A DNA stretch of 64,000 bases from Streptomyces deccanensis (GTDB lineage Bacteria > Actinomycetota > Actinomycetes > Streptomycetales > Streptomycetaceae): assembly GCF_022385335.1 (NCBI RefSeq), contig NZ_CP092431.1, positions 8,246,001-8,310,000 of the forward strand, read 5' to 3'. The notes under the pieces are model-generated. The model saw only the letters and a list, made by a program, of their open reading frames with translations. It was not told the DNA's origin and made no database searches. The position numbers and the translations under genes are program-made. Positions 43,191-52,571 of this stretch are shown here, piece after piece; the first letter of the stretch is position 1, and each line of letters starts with the position of its first letter.

Positions 43191-44249
43191 ATGACGACCA
43201 ATCACCGCATTGCTTTGATCCCCGGCGACGGCATCGGCGCCGAGGTACTGCCCCCAGCACAGCAGGTGCTCGATGTTCTCGGCCGCCGCCACGGCTTCAG
43301 CCTGTCCTACACGTCGTACGACTGGTCGTGCGAGCGGTACCTGCGGGAGGGCGCGATGATGCCCGCCGACGGGATCGACCAGCTGCGCGACAAGGACGCG
43401 ATCCTGCTGGGCGCCGTCGGCTACCCGGGAGTGCCGGACCATGTCTCGCTGTGGGGGTTGCTGATCCCGATACGGCGCAGCTTCCGCCAGTACGTCAACC
43501 TCCGGCCCGTCCGCGTCTTCGCAGGCATCGACAGTCCGGTGCGCGGCGCACAGCCGGGCGAGGTCGATCTCGTCATCGTGCGGGAGAACGCCGAGGGTGA
43601 GTACAGCGAGATCGGCGGACGGCTGAACCAGGGCACGCCGGAGGAGCTGGCAGTCCAGGAAGCGGTGTTCACCCGGGCCGGGGTCACCCGTATCGCCGAC
43701 TACGCGTTCTCGCTCGCCGCCCGCCGCCGAGGGAAGCTCACGTCCGCGACCAAGTCCAACGGCATCATTCACACCATGCCGTTCTGGGACGAGCTGATCG
43801 CCGAGCGGGCCGCCGACCACCCCGGCGTCACCTGGGACCAGGAGCACATCGACGCGCTGGCGGCCAAGTTCGTCCTCGACCCCGCCCGCTTCGACGTCGT
43901 CGTCGCCTCCAACCTCTTCGGCGACATCCTCAGCGACCTCGCGGCCGCGGTCGCCGGATCCATCGGGATCGCCCCGGCGGCCAACCTCAACCCCGAGGGC
44001 GACTTCCCCTCGATGTTCGAGCCGGTACACGGCTCAGCGCCCGACATCGCGGGCCAGGGCATCGCCAACCCGGTGGGCGCGATCTGGTCCGCGGCCATGA
44101 TGCTCGACCACCTCGGCCATCCAGCCGCGGCCAGAGACATCACGGACGCGATCGCGTCGGCCCTGGCCAAGACCGATACCCGCACGCGTGACCTGGGCGG
44201 AACCGCGACCACCGCCGAGTTCACCGACAGGCTGATCGAGCTCCTCTGA
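43191..44249 (+). CDS. Tartrate / D-malate dehydrogenase (isopropylmalate dehydrogenase family)
   Basis: 352 aa. IALIPGDGIGAEVLPPA start, the substrate Arg/Tyr region VNLRPVRVFAG, IVRENAEGEYSEIGG, KLTSATKSNGI with the catalytic Lys and the metal-binding Asp in VASNLFGDILSDLAAA, then EPVHGSAPDIAGQGIANPVG for NAD binding. The YDWSCERYLREGAMMPADG segment is typical of tartrate dehydrogenase/decarboxylase rather than LeuB. It oxidises a 2-hydroxy dicarboxylate with possible decarboxylation. Preceded by the LysR site; ATG 43191 has a weak ribosome site. Confidence 0.88.
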   Translation: MTTNHRIALIPGDGIGAEVLPPAQQVLDVLGRRHGFSLSYTSYDWSCERYLREGAMMPADGIDQLRDKDAILLGAVGYPGVPDHVSLWGLLIPIRRSFRQYVNLRPVRVFAGIDSPVRGAQPGEVDLVIVRENAEGEYSEIGGRLNQGTPEELAVQEAVFTRAGVTRIADYAFSLAARRRGKLTSATKSNGIIHTMPFWDELIAERAADHPGVTWDQEHIDALAAKFVLDPARFDVVVASNLFGDILSDLAAAVAGSIGIAPAANLNPEGDFPSMFEPVHGSAPDIAGQGIANPVGAIWSAAMMLDHLGHPAAARDITDAIASALAKTDTRTRDLGGTATTAEFTDRLIELL

Positions 44250-44263
44250 GCCGTGTTCTTCCG

Positions 44264-44294
44264 CGGTGGGCGGCAGGGACGACGCCGCCCACCG
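44264..44294. terminator. Bidirectional hairpin between the dehydrogenase and the second pucR
   Basis: CGGTGGGCGGC (44264-44274) and GCCGCCCACCG (44284-44294) form a perfect 11-bp stem with a 9-base loop between convergent genes. Confidence 0.7.
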
Positions 44295-44299
44295 GTCGA

Positions 44300-45979
44300 C
44301 TACCGCGCGCCCTCTGCCGCTGCTTCTCCCGCGTCCAGAACCAGCACCGCGACGTGCAGGGACGTGCGCTCCAGACCTGACTCCAGGTCGCAGCCGAGGA
44401 GCCGCTCGATGGTGTGCAGGCGCTGGTAGTACGCCTGCCGGGACATGCCGGCGCGTTTCGCCGCGACCGACTTGTTCCCGGCCGCCGCCAGATAGGCGCG
44501 CAGTGCCGGGAGCAGATCGCCGCTGTTGCGGTCGTCGTGCTCGATGAGGCGGGTCAGCTGCCGTTCGGCGTACCGCTGAAGGCGGGTGTCCTCGCGGAGG
44601 ACGCCCAGCAACTCCGGCAGCCGGACGTCGGCGGGGACGTAGAACCATCGCTCGGGGGAGGCCGGTGTGATGGCCTCCGCCGTCTGCTCCGCCTCCTGCC
44701 ACGACCGGGCGATCCCGCCGAGGTCGGTCACCCCGGGGCCGACGGCGACGACTGCCCGCGGCCCGAGCTCCTCCCGGACCAGGCGGCCGATCCGCTCGGC
44801 GACCGGCTGCCAGGCGCTCGCCTGTGCCAGAGCCATGAGGACACCGATGCGGCCGGGGGCCGTCTCGCCGACCAGAGCGCGGACACCGGTGTGCGTCAGC
44901 GCCTTCGCGATCCGTTCGTCGAGGTGCTCCCCCTCGGTGCCGGCGTACGGGTGGCGGATGACCACGGCGAACAGGCGGTGTCCGAGGGTGGGCAGTCCCA
45001 GTGCCTCGGCGCGGGCGCGGGCGTCCGCGGGGGAGCGGAAACGCCGTTCGTACAGGTCCCGCAGCACGGAGCGGTGGGCCCGGCGCTCCCACCAGGCCTG
45101 CCCCGCCAGACGTGCCATGGTCAGCGCGATCGCCGCACGCTCCAGCACCAAAACGTGTTCCGGGTCGGGCTCGGCGCTCAGCCGGTCCCCCAGCAGGACC
45201 AGCCGCCCCCACGGGCCGTGGTGGTCCTGCACCGGCGCGATCAGCCACCCCTCCGGGCCGCTCGGCGTGATCCTCTCCGGCGTCGGGGCGGCCCGTGATC
45301 GCCGCGACCAGGCCGACACCACCGGCTCGTACGGCCTGCCGAGCAGCTCGCACATCAGGATCCGGTGGGTGAGATCTTCCAGCACCACGGGGGCTCCGGT
45401 GAGCTCCGCAGTGGTGTGCACCAGTTCCTCGGGGTCCGCGCCCCGCAGCGTCAGGGCCGTGAAGATGTCCTGGATGTCCCGCCCGCGGCGCAGCAGGGCT
45501 CCCTGGGCGTCGAGGATGAGCGCGTGCACCGTGTGCGTGACGTCGATGAACCGGACGCCACGGGCCAGCTCGACCAGCGGCACATCACGGGCACGGCACG
45601 CCGCCACCAGCTCCTGGGGCACCTTCTGGTAGCGGTAACCGAGCTCCACGATCAGGCCGGCCGCGCCGACGTCCGCGAGCTGGTCGACGTAACCGCGCAG
45701 CTCGGAGGAGTTCTCGGGATGCGGCTTGCCGGTCGTCAGTACCAGCTCGCCGCCCTCCAGGAAATCGGCGGGGTTGAGCAGCTCGGTGACATGCACCCAG
45801 CGCACCGGGCTGTCCAGCCGGGCCTCGCCTGCCAGCACGCGAGGCATCCCTTCGGCGAGCACGGGCAGGCGCAGTACCTCCCGAAGTGTGGGGAAGTGGC
45901 CGGTTGCGTGACGTCTGGGTGGCATAGGTGGTGCTTTCATCCGAGGGGAATGGGGCTCACCTTCGCATCGGCCACTCAT
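44300..45979 (-). CDS. PucR family transcriptional regulator (second of two paralogues)
   Basis: 559 aa with the longest start; Met codons at 45940 and 45925 are nearer the family N-terminus (TLREVLRLPVLAEGM) but none has a clear ribosome site. PucR sensory domain (PVRWVHVTELLNPADF, GGELVLTTGK), GGDEF-like middle, and C-terminal HTH (LRAYLAAAGNKSVAAKRAG and MSRQAYYQRLHTIERLLGCD). It shares its whole layout and many words with the PucR at 38804 (for example FTALTLRGA and PVRWVH.TEL), so the two arose by duplication. Divergent from the FAD oxidase gene at 46204, its likely target. Confidence 0.88.
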   Translation of the reverse strand: MSGRCEGEPHSPRMKAPPMPPRRHATGHFPTLREVLRLPVLAEGMPRVLAGEARLDSPVRWVHVTELLNPADFLEGGELVLTTGKPHPENSSELRGYVDQLADVGAAGLIVELGYRYQKVPQELVAACRARDVPLVELARGVRFIDVTHTVHALILDAQGALLRRGRDIQDIFTALTLRGADPEELVHTTAELTGAPVVLEDLTHRILMCELLGRPYEPVVSAWSRRSRAAPTPERITPSGPEGWLIAPVQDHHGPWGRLVLLGDRLSAEPDPEHVLVLERAAIALTMARLAGQAWWERRAHRSVLRDLYERRFRSPADARARAEALGLPTLGHRLFAVVIRHPYAGTEGEHLDERIAKALTHTGVRALVGETAPGRIGVLMALAQASAWQPVAERIGRLVREELGPRAVVAVGPGVTDLGGIARSWQEAEQTAEAITPASPERWFYVPADVRLPELLGVLREDTRLQRYAERQLTRLIEHDDRNSGDLLPALRAYLAAAGNKSVAAKRAGMSRQAYYQRLHTIERLLGCDLESGLERTSLHVAVLVLDAGEAAAEGAR

Positions 45980-46203
45980 CGTGACAAGAGGGGGACCGGC
46001 TTTGGCGCCGCCCGGTCGTCCGCAGTGACAGACCGTCTCAAGAAGGCCGCGAGGCGGAACACAGTGTGGGTTGCCCCGCAGCTTCCCCCGGGCGGAGAGT
46101 GAACGCCATCCCCAGCAGGACGCGAACCGCGAAGGTCCGCACGGTTTCCGGACAGTGCTGGGGCCCGACTGCCACCCACCACACCATCGAGAGGAGCGAC
46201 CTC

Positions 46204-47340
46204 ATGCGCGTCCCGAAGCGCGTCGCCGTGATCGGTGCCGGCAGCATGGGCAGCCAGGCCATGTGGCGACTGGCCGCCCGCGGAGCCGAGGTCATCGGCT
46301 ACGACCGCTACGCACCGGGTCACGACCGCGGCGCGGCCGGGGGCGAGAGCCGTATCTACCGAGCCGCCCACCTCGGCGAGCCGGGCTACATCCCGCTGCT
46401 GCGGCTGGCGGACCGGATGTGGGAGCAGCTCCAGGCGGAGACGGGCCTGCCACTGCGACGCCGCAGCGGCAGCCTCGTGATGGGAGAGACCGCCTCACCG
46501 TCCATGCGCCTCCTCCTGTCCACCAGCGCCGCCCACAGGCTGGATCACGAGGTCCTGGACCGGGAGGAACTGGCCCGCCGCCACCCCCAGCACCGGCTCC
46601 CGGACGGACACACCGCTCTCCTCGACCGGTTGGGCGCCGTCATCAGGCCGGAGGCATCGATCCAAGCCGCCGCCGCCCGTGCCGAGCAACTGGGCGCCCG
46701 GCTGCACCGCTACACCACAGTGCGCGAGGTCGTCCCCGCGGCGGGCGGCGGGGTGCGGGTCGTGACCGACCTGGGCACGGACCACGTGGACGCCGCCGTG
46801 GTGACCGTGGGTCCCTGGATCAACACCCTGATCCCGGACCTCCCCCGGACCGTCGACGTCCGCCGGGTGGTCTGCTCCTGGCACCTGCCCACCCGCTACG
46901 ACTGGTTCGCGGGTGGTGCCCCTTCCTTCGTGCGCGCCGCACCCCACGACTGCTTCGGAATCCCGTCGCCCGACGGCATCTCCGTCAAGCTCGGTCTCTC
47001 CTTCAAATACCATGCGCCGGTGCCCGAGCCCGATCGGCTCGACCGCACCGTCCGCCCCGAAGAACTCGGTGTCTTCCGCGAGCTCATCGGTGAACTCATG
47101 CCCGACCTGAACCCCGACCCCATCAGGATGTCGGCCTACATGGAGGGCTACACGGAGTCCGGAAACCCGCTCGTCGGCCATCTCCCCGGCGAGGACGACA
47201 TCATCGTCATGGCCGGGTTCTCCGGCAGCGGGTTCAAGTTCTCGCCCGCGATGGGAGAGATCGCCGCCGACCTGGCGCTCGACGGCACCACGCGGCACCC
47301 TGTCGACTTCCTGGCTCCGGCAGAAGTCGGCGCCGCCTGA
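46204..47340 (+). CDS. FAD-dependent amine/sarcosine oxidase (DAO family, SolA-like)
   Basis: 378 aa. N-terminal dinucleotide motif RVAVIGAGSMGSQAMWRLA with the acidic ribose ligand at VIGYDRYAPGH, then GGESRIYRAAH, typical of monomeric sarcosine oxidase and N-methyltryptophan oxidase. The C-terminal GFSGSGFKFSPAMGEI is the flavin-binding tail; the covalent FAD Cys position cannot be assigned with confidence. It oxidises an N-methyl or primary amine to an aldehyde or imine. AGAGGAG precedes the ATG. Confidence 0.88.
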   Translation: MRVPKRVAVIGAGSMGSQAMWRLAARGAEVIGYDRYAPGHDRGAAGGESRIYRAAHLGEPGYIPLLRLADRMWEQLQAETGLPLRRRSGSLVMGETASPSMRLLLSTSAAHRLDHEVLDREELARRHPQHRLPDGHTALLDRLGAVIRPEASIQAAAARAEQLGARLHRYTTVREVVPAAGGGVRVVTDLGTDHVDAAVVTVGPWINTLIPDLPRTVDVRRVVCSWHLPTRYDWFAGGAPSFVRAAPHDCFGIPSPDGISVKLGLSFKYHAPVPEPDRLDRTVRPEELGVFRELIGELMPDLNPDPIRMSAYMEGYTESGNPLVGHLPGEDDIIVMAGFSGSGFKFSPAMGEIAADLALDGTTRHPVDFLAPAEVGAA

Positions 47341-47471
47341 TCTTCGGCGGTTGTCGACGTCATCACCCCCCCACTCCTGACGTCTCTGTCGTGAGCATGC
47401 CCAAAAAGGGCCGCGCCGGCCCTGACTCGTTCCCCGGCCTCGTTCCCCGACGCAAGAAGTGGAGCACTTCC

Positions 47472-48152
47472 ATGCCCATTCCCTCGTTCCAGTTCCGCCC
47501 GAAGTACGTCTCGTTCGACTGCTACGGCACGTTGATCGAGTGGCCGATGACCCCCATCACACGTGAGCTCGTCGGTGACCAGATCCAGGCCGAGCACTGG
47601 GACCAGTTCGTCAAGGAGTTCCGCGGCTACCGCTACGACTCGATCCTCGACAAGTACTACCCCTACGAGCAGACGCTGCAGGCCGCCTTCGAGCGGGTCT
47701 GCCGCAAGTGGTGCATCGAGGCGGCCCCGGACGCGGGCAAGCGGCTCGCCGACGGCGTGCGCAGCTGGGGCCCGCACGCCGACGTGCCGGAACCCCTGAA
47801 GAAGATGGGCGAGAACTACAAGCTGGTGATCCTCTCCAACGCCGACGACTCCTTCCTCGCGGAGAGCGTGCCCCGGCTCGGTGCGGACTTCCACGCGGTC
47901 TTCACCGCGGAGCAGGCCGGCTACTACAAGCCCCGCTACGCCGCGTTCGAGTACATGCTCGACCAGCTCGACGCGGCCCCCGAGGACTTCGTCCACGTGT
48001 CCTCGCACACCCGCTACGACCTGATGCCGATGCACGACATGGGCTTCCGCAACCTCGTCCTGCTGGACCGCGGCTGCGACCCGGTCACCCACGGCTACGA
48101 CTACGTGACCGTCAAGTCCCTGGACGAACTCAACCAGATGCTGGGCATCTGA
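47472..48152 (+). CDS. Haloacid dehalogenase type II (L-2-haloacid dehalogenase-like)
   Basis: 226 aa. HAD core: nucleophile Asp16 in VSFDCYGTLIEW, Ser in VILSNADDSFLAE, Lys in YYKPRYAAFEY, and the acidic loop VSSHTRYDLMPMHDMG. The layout is of the type II dehalogenase group without a large cap. Actual substrates of such clustered members are often not haloacids; phosphonate or amine-derived acids are possible. It lies between the SolA-like oxidase and the ABC importer on the same strand. ATG 47472 has GGAG upstream. Confidence 0.85.
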   Translation: MPIPSFQFRPKYVSFDCYGTLIEWPMTPITRELVGDQIQAEHWDQFVKEFRGYRYDSILDKYYPYEQTLQAAFERVCRKWCIEAAPDAGKRLADGVRSWGPHADVPEPLKKMGENYKLVILSNADDSFLAESVPRLGADFHAVFTAEQAGYYKPRYAAFEYMLDQLDAAPEDFVHVSSHTRYDLMPMHDMGFRNLVLLDRGCDPVTHGYDYVTVKSLDELNQMLGI

Positions 48153-48247
48153 CGCGCGACGCGCACCCGCTCACCCGCCCCCCGCCGATCCGCACGTCGT
48201 CCCCGCATCACGGATTCCCGTATCCCCATACCCCAGGAGGCACCGCC

Positions 48248-49267
48248 ATGGAAACCAACCGGACAGGCCCCAGAAACGTATTCCGCACCGCAGGCGCCGT
48301 GGCCGCCGCTATGCAGGTCAACAGGCACCTGAGCATCCCGATCGTCACCACCGCCCTGGCCCTCGCGCTCGCCGCGTGCGGGGCGACCGGCACGGCACAG
48401 AACGCGGAGGCGAAGAGCACGACGCAGGGCGGGGGATCCGGCGCGTCGGCCGAGCACACCGACGACATCTCGGTGGGCGTGACGCCGGACGCGAAGGCGG
48501 TGAAGCTGCTGCCCGCGGCGGTGAAGGCCAAGGGCACGCTCTCGGTGGCCATGGACCTGGCCTACCCGCCCACCACGTTCATGGCATCGGACAACAAGAC
48601 GCCGATCGGGTTCAACCCGGACATGTCGCGGCTGATCGCCGCCAAGCTCGGCCTGAAACTCCAGATCAACAACGTCAAGTTCGACACCATCATCACCGGA
48701 CTGCAAGCCAACCGGTACGACTTCACCGCCTCCACCATGGGTGCCACCAGCGACCGGCTGAAGGTGCTCGACATGGTGGACTACATCAACTCCGGGACCG
48801 GCGTGTCCGTCCCTTACGGCAACCCGCAGAAGCTGAGCACCCACACGCTGTGCGGGCACCGCGTCGCCGTACCCTCCGGCAGCACCGCGGAGCTCCAGTG
48901 GCTGCCCCAGCTGTCCGAGCAGGACTGTACGAGCAAGGGCAAGCCGGCCATCAAGTCGGTGACCCTGCCCAGCGTGAACGACGCGCTGACCCAGCTGGTC
49001 TCCAAGCGGGTCGACGCGGTGATGTACGACTTCGTCTCGCTCGGGTGGGCGGCCGAACAGCAGCCCAAGACGTTCGACGTCCTCAAGCCCCTGGTGGCCA
49101 CCAAGCGCGCGACCGTCGCGCTGAAGAAGGACTCGCCGCTGACCCCCGCGGTGCAGGCTGCCATCCAGTCGATCATCGACGACCCCAAGTACACCGAGGC
49201 GCTGGGCCGCTGGGGTCTGAAGGACCTCGGGATCAAGACCGCGGCCATGGCCGTCCCGCAGGACTGA
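48248..49267 (+). CDS. Amino-acid ABC transporter substrate-binding lipoprotein
   Basis: 339 aa. Lipoprotein signal with the lipobox ALAACG after a hydrophobic ALALAL run. Mature domain of the polar amino-acid binding type: LSVAMDLAYPPTTF, the lobe-linking GFNPDMSRLIAAKLGLKLQI, and YDFTASTMGATSDRLKVLDM. The ligand is presumably an amino acid or amine, which the neighbouring oxidases and dehydrogenases would degrade. CAGGAGG precedes the ATG. The permease starts 1 base after the stop. Confidence 0.9.
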   Translation: METNRTGPRNVFRTAGAVAAAMQVNRHLSIPIVTTALALALAACGATGTAQNAEAKSTTQGGGSGASAEHTDDISVGVTPDAKAVKLLPAAVKAKGTLSVAMDLAYPPTTFMASDNKTPIGFNPDMSRLIAAKLGLKLQINNVKFDTIITGLQANRYDFTASTMGATSDRLKVLDMVDYINSGTGVSVPYGNPQKLSTHTLCGHRVAVPSGSTAELQWLPQLSEQDCTSKGKPAIKSVTLPSVNDALTQLVSKRVDAVMYDFVSLGWAAEQQPKTFDVLKPLVATKRATVALKKDSPLTPAVQAAIQSIIDDPKYTEALGRWGLKDLGIKTAAMAVPQD

Positions 49268-49268
49268 C

Positions 49269-50224
49269 ATGTCCACGGATCTGATCGGTACGAAGACCAG
49301 GAGCCGACCGGTGTCACCACTACTGGCCGAAGAAAAGAAGCGGATCACGCCGAAACGTCCGCGCGACTACGTGGCCTGGGCCGTCGCGATCGCGATCGTC
49401 GCCGGTCTGGTGTGGACCGTGGTGACGAACGAGAACTATCGCTGGCCGGTGGTGTTCAGCTACTTCACCACCGAGACCATCCTCAACGGCCTGCTGATCA
49501 CGCTCCTCCTGACCGTGGCGAGCATGGCTCTGGGAACGCTGCTGGGGCTGGTGCTGGCGGTGATGCGGATGTCGCACCTGCGGCCCGTCTCCGGGCTGGC
49601 CCAGCTCTACATCGCCTTCTTCCGCGGCACCCCGGTGCTGGTGCAGCTGATCTTCTGGTTCAACATCGCGGCGCTGTACCCGAACATCTCCATCGGTGTC
49701 CCGTTCACCGACATCTCCACGCCGGTGAACGTGAACGCGATCATGACGCCGATGACCGCGGCCGTGGTGGGGCTGACGCTGAACCAGGCCGCGTACATGT
49801 CGGAGATCATCCGCGGCGGGTTCGCCTCGGTTCCCCGGGGACAGCACGAGGCGGCGGAGTCCTTGGGCATGTCGGGGTTCACCAAGCTCCGGCGTGTGAT
49901 CATCCCGCAGACCATGCCGGCGGTCATCCCGGCCACCGGTAACCAGGTGATCGGCATGCTCAAGGAGACCTCGCTGGTGAGCGTGCTCGGCGTCGCCGAC
50001 CTGCTGAACAGCGCACAGTCGATCTACGCCCGCAACTACCAGACGATCCCGCTGCTGATCGTGGCCAGCCTCTGGTACCTGATCATGACGCTGGCGCTGA
50101 GCGTGCCGCAGTCCATGATCGAGCGCCGTTTCTCCCGCTCGACCAGGACGCGGCTGACCCCGGCCGCCACGCCGGCCGGGCCGGGGGCGGGCCAGCCCGT
50201 TCCCACCACGAGGGAGTCCCTGCT

Positions 50225-50228
<4 letters not shown>
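49269..50228 (+). CDS. Amino-acid ABC transporter permease (HisM/GlnP type)
   Basis: 319 aa, five or more membrane helices from residue 33. The polar amino-acid permease signature [15 protein letters not shown] and the EAA loop ([20 protein letters not shown], with the conserved G) are present, followed by [14 protein letters not shown]. The Arg/Pro-rich C-terminal tail is long. A single permease gene suggests a homodimer. Its stop overlaps the GTG of the ATPase gene. Confidence 0.92.
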
Positions 50229-50992
<764 letters not shown>

Positions 50993-51252
50993 GCAGTGAC
51001 ACGGACAGGTGGCAGCGGCTCCGGCAGCGAGGCTGCAGGAGCAGCTGACCGACCGCGGTGAACGTGACACCCGCGCCCTGCCGGTCCCTGGTCTCCGACG
51101 CCCGCCGTCTCGACGTGGCCCCGACTGTCACAGCCGTCGCCGCGGTCCTCATCGCCCTGGCGTCCCCGCCCTCGCACCCGACATCGCCGTCGGCCGGGCA
51201 CCTGGTGCTGCCCGGCCGCGCCTCCTTCGAAACTCCCCGCTAAGGACCCGAC

Positions 51253-52533
51253 ATGAAGACGATTCCCTACTGGATAGAAACCGCCGGGGCGTTTCCCGAC
51301 CGATCCGGCAAGCCGGTGACCGAGGACACCGACGTGGTGGTCGTCGGCGCCGGCCTGACGGGTCTGTCCACCGCCCTGCACTCCGCCCGCAAGGGCGCCC
51401 GCGTCACCCTCGTCGAGAAGGGCCAGATCGGCTCCGGTGCCTCCGCCCGCAACGGCGGCATGGCGAACCTGGGCTTCACCATCGGCGTGAGCCAGGCCAT
51501 CCGCCGGTACGGACTCGAACGGGCCCGCGAGATCTACAACTCCTACGGCGAGGCCGTGGACACCGTCGAGCGGCTCGTGAACGAGGAGTCCATCGACTGC
51601 CAGTTCCGCCGCGTAGGACGCCTGGGTGTCGCGTCCCGCCCCGCCCACTTCGAGAGCAAGAAGGCCCAACAGCGCCTCCTGGCCAAGCACTTCGGACACG
51701 AGACCACTCTGATCGGCAAGGCCGAGCTGCGTTCCGAGATCGGATCCGACGCCTACCACGGCGGCCTGCTCGACCCGTTCAGCGCGGCCCTGCACGTCGG
51801 CCGCTTCGTGCGCGGTATGGCCGAGGCGTGCGAGCGCACCGGTGTCGAGATCCACGAGCGCAACGCGGCCATCGGCGTGCGGCGTACCGCCGCCGGCCGG
51901 TTCGAGGTCAGCACCGAGCGCGGTGTCATCCGTGCCGGGCAGGTCATGATGGCCACCGACGCCTACACCGACAAGAACTTCCCCTGGCTGCGCCGGCAGC
52001 AGGTCTGCGTGGGCAGCTTCATCATCGTCACCGAGCCGCTCGGCGAGCAGCTGGCCCGGGACATCATCCCCAAGGCCCGCCTCATCGTCGACTCCAACAA
52101 GGTCTGCCACTACTTCCGGCTCACCCCGGACAACCGGCTGCTGTTCGGCGGCCGTGCCCGTTTCGCCCCGTCCGACCCCACCTCGGACAAGAAGAGCGGG
52201 GCCGTTCTGTTCCGTGAGATGTGCGAGATCTTCCCGCAGCTCTCCCGCACCAGGATCGAGTACGTGTGGGGCGGCTCCGTCGGCTTCGCCATGGACCGCA
52301 TCGTGCACGCCGGGCAGACCGAGGACGGCGTCTACTACTCCCTGGGATACGCCGGTCACGGCGTGCAGATGGCCACCCACATGGGGCAGGTCATGGCCGA
52401 GGTGATGGACGGCCACCCCGAGGTCAGCCCCGTCCGCGACATCGCCCCGCCCCGCATCCCCCTCTACAACGGCACTGCCTGGTTCCTGCCCTTCGCGGGC
52501 GCCTACTACAAGACGCTCGACCGCATCCGCTGA
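51253..52533 (+). CDS. FAD-dependent amine oxidase (DAO family, PuuB-like)
   Basis: 426 aa. Dinucleotide motif DVVVVGAGLTGLSTALHSAR with the adenine site GARVTLVEK, then GSGASARNGGM, shared with gamma-glutamylputrescine oxidase and glycine oxidase. The C-terminal SLGYAGHGVQMATHMGQ is the FAD-closing segment, and WGGSVGFAMDRI matches the PuuB-like core. Different from the SolA-like enzyme at 46204, so the island has two amine oxidases. The start follows TAAGGACCCGAC. The 260 bases before it hold no convincing gene. Confidence 0.88.
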   Translation: MKTIPYWIETAGAFPDRSGKPVTEDTDVVVVGAGLTGLSTALHSARKGARVTLVEKGQIGSGASARNGGMANLGFTIGVSQAIRRYGLERAREIYNSYGEAVDTVERLVNEESIDCQFRRVGRLGVASRPAHFESKKAQQRLLAKHFGHETTLIGKAELRSEIGSDAYHGGLLDPFSAALHVGRFVRGMAEACERTGVEIHERNAAIGVRRTAAGRFEVSTERGVIRAGQVMMATDAYTDKNFPWLRRQQVCVGSFIIVTEPLGEQLARDIIPKARLIVDSNKVCHYFRLTPDNRLLFGGRARFAPSDPTSDKKSGAVLFREMCEIFPQLSRTRIEYVWGGSVGFAMDRIVHAGQTEDGVYYSLGYAGHGVQMATHMGQVMAEVMDGHPEVSPVRDIAPPRIPLYNGTAWFLPFAGAYYKTLDRIR

Positions 52534-52571
52534 CCGGTCGGCAGCTCTACACCTACAAGGAGGTACCCACG

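Noticed and set aside
47708..48247. N-terminal extension of the substrate-binding protein
   Set aside because: The frame overlaps the HAD gene; the lipoprotein signal and AGGAGG fix the start at 48248.
51058..51243. 61-codon frame before the PuuB-like gene
   Set aside because: Pro/Ser/Ala-rich, no ribosome site; the gap is short and probably only leader sequence.
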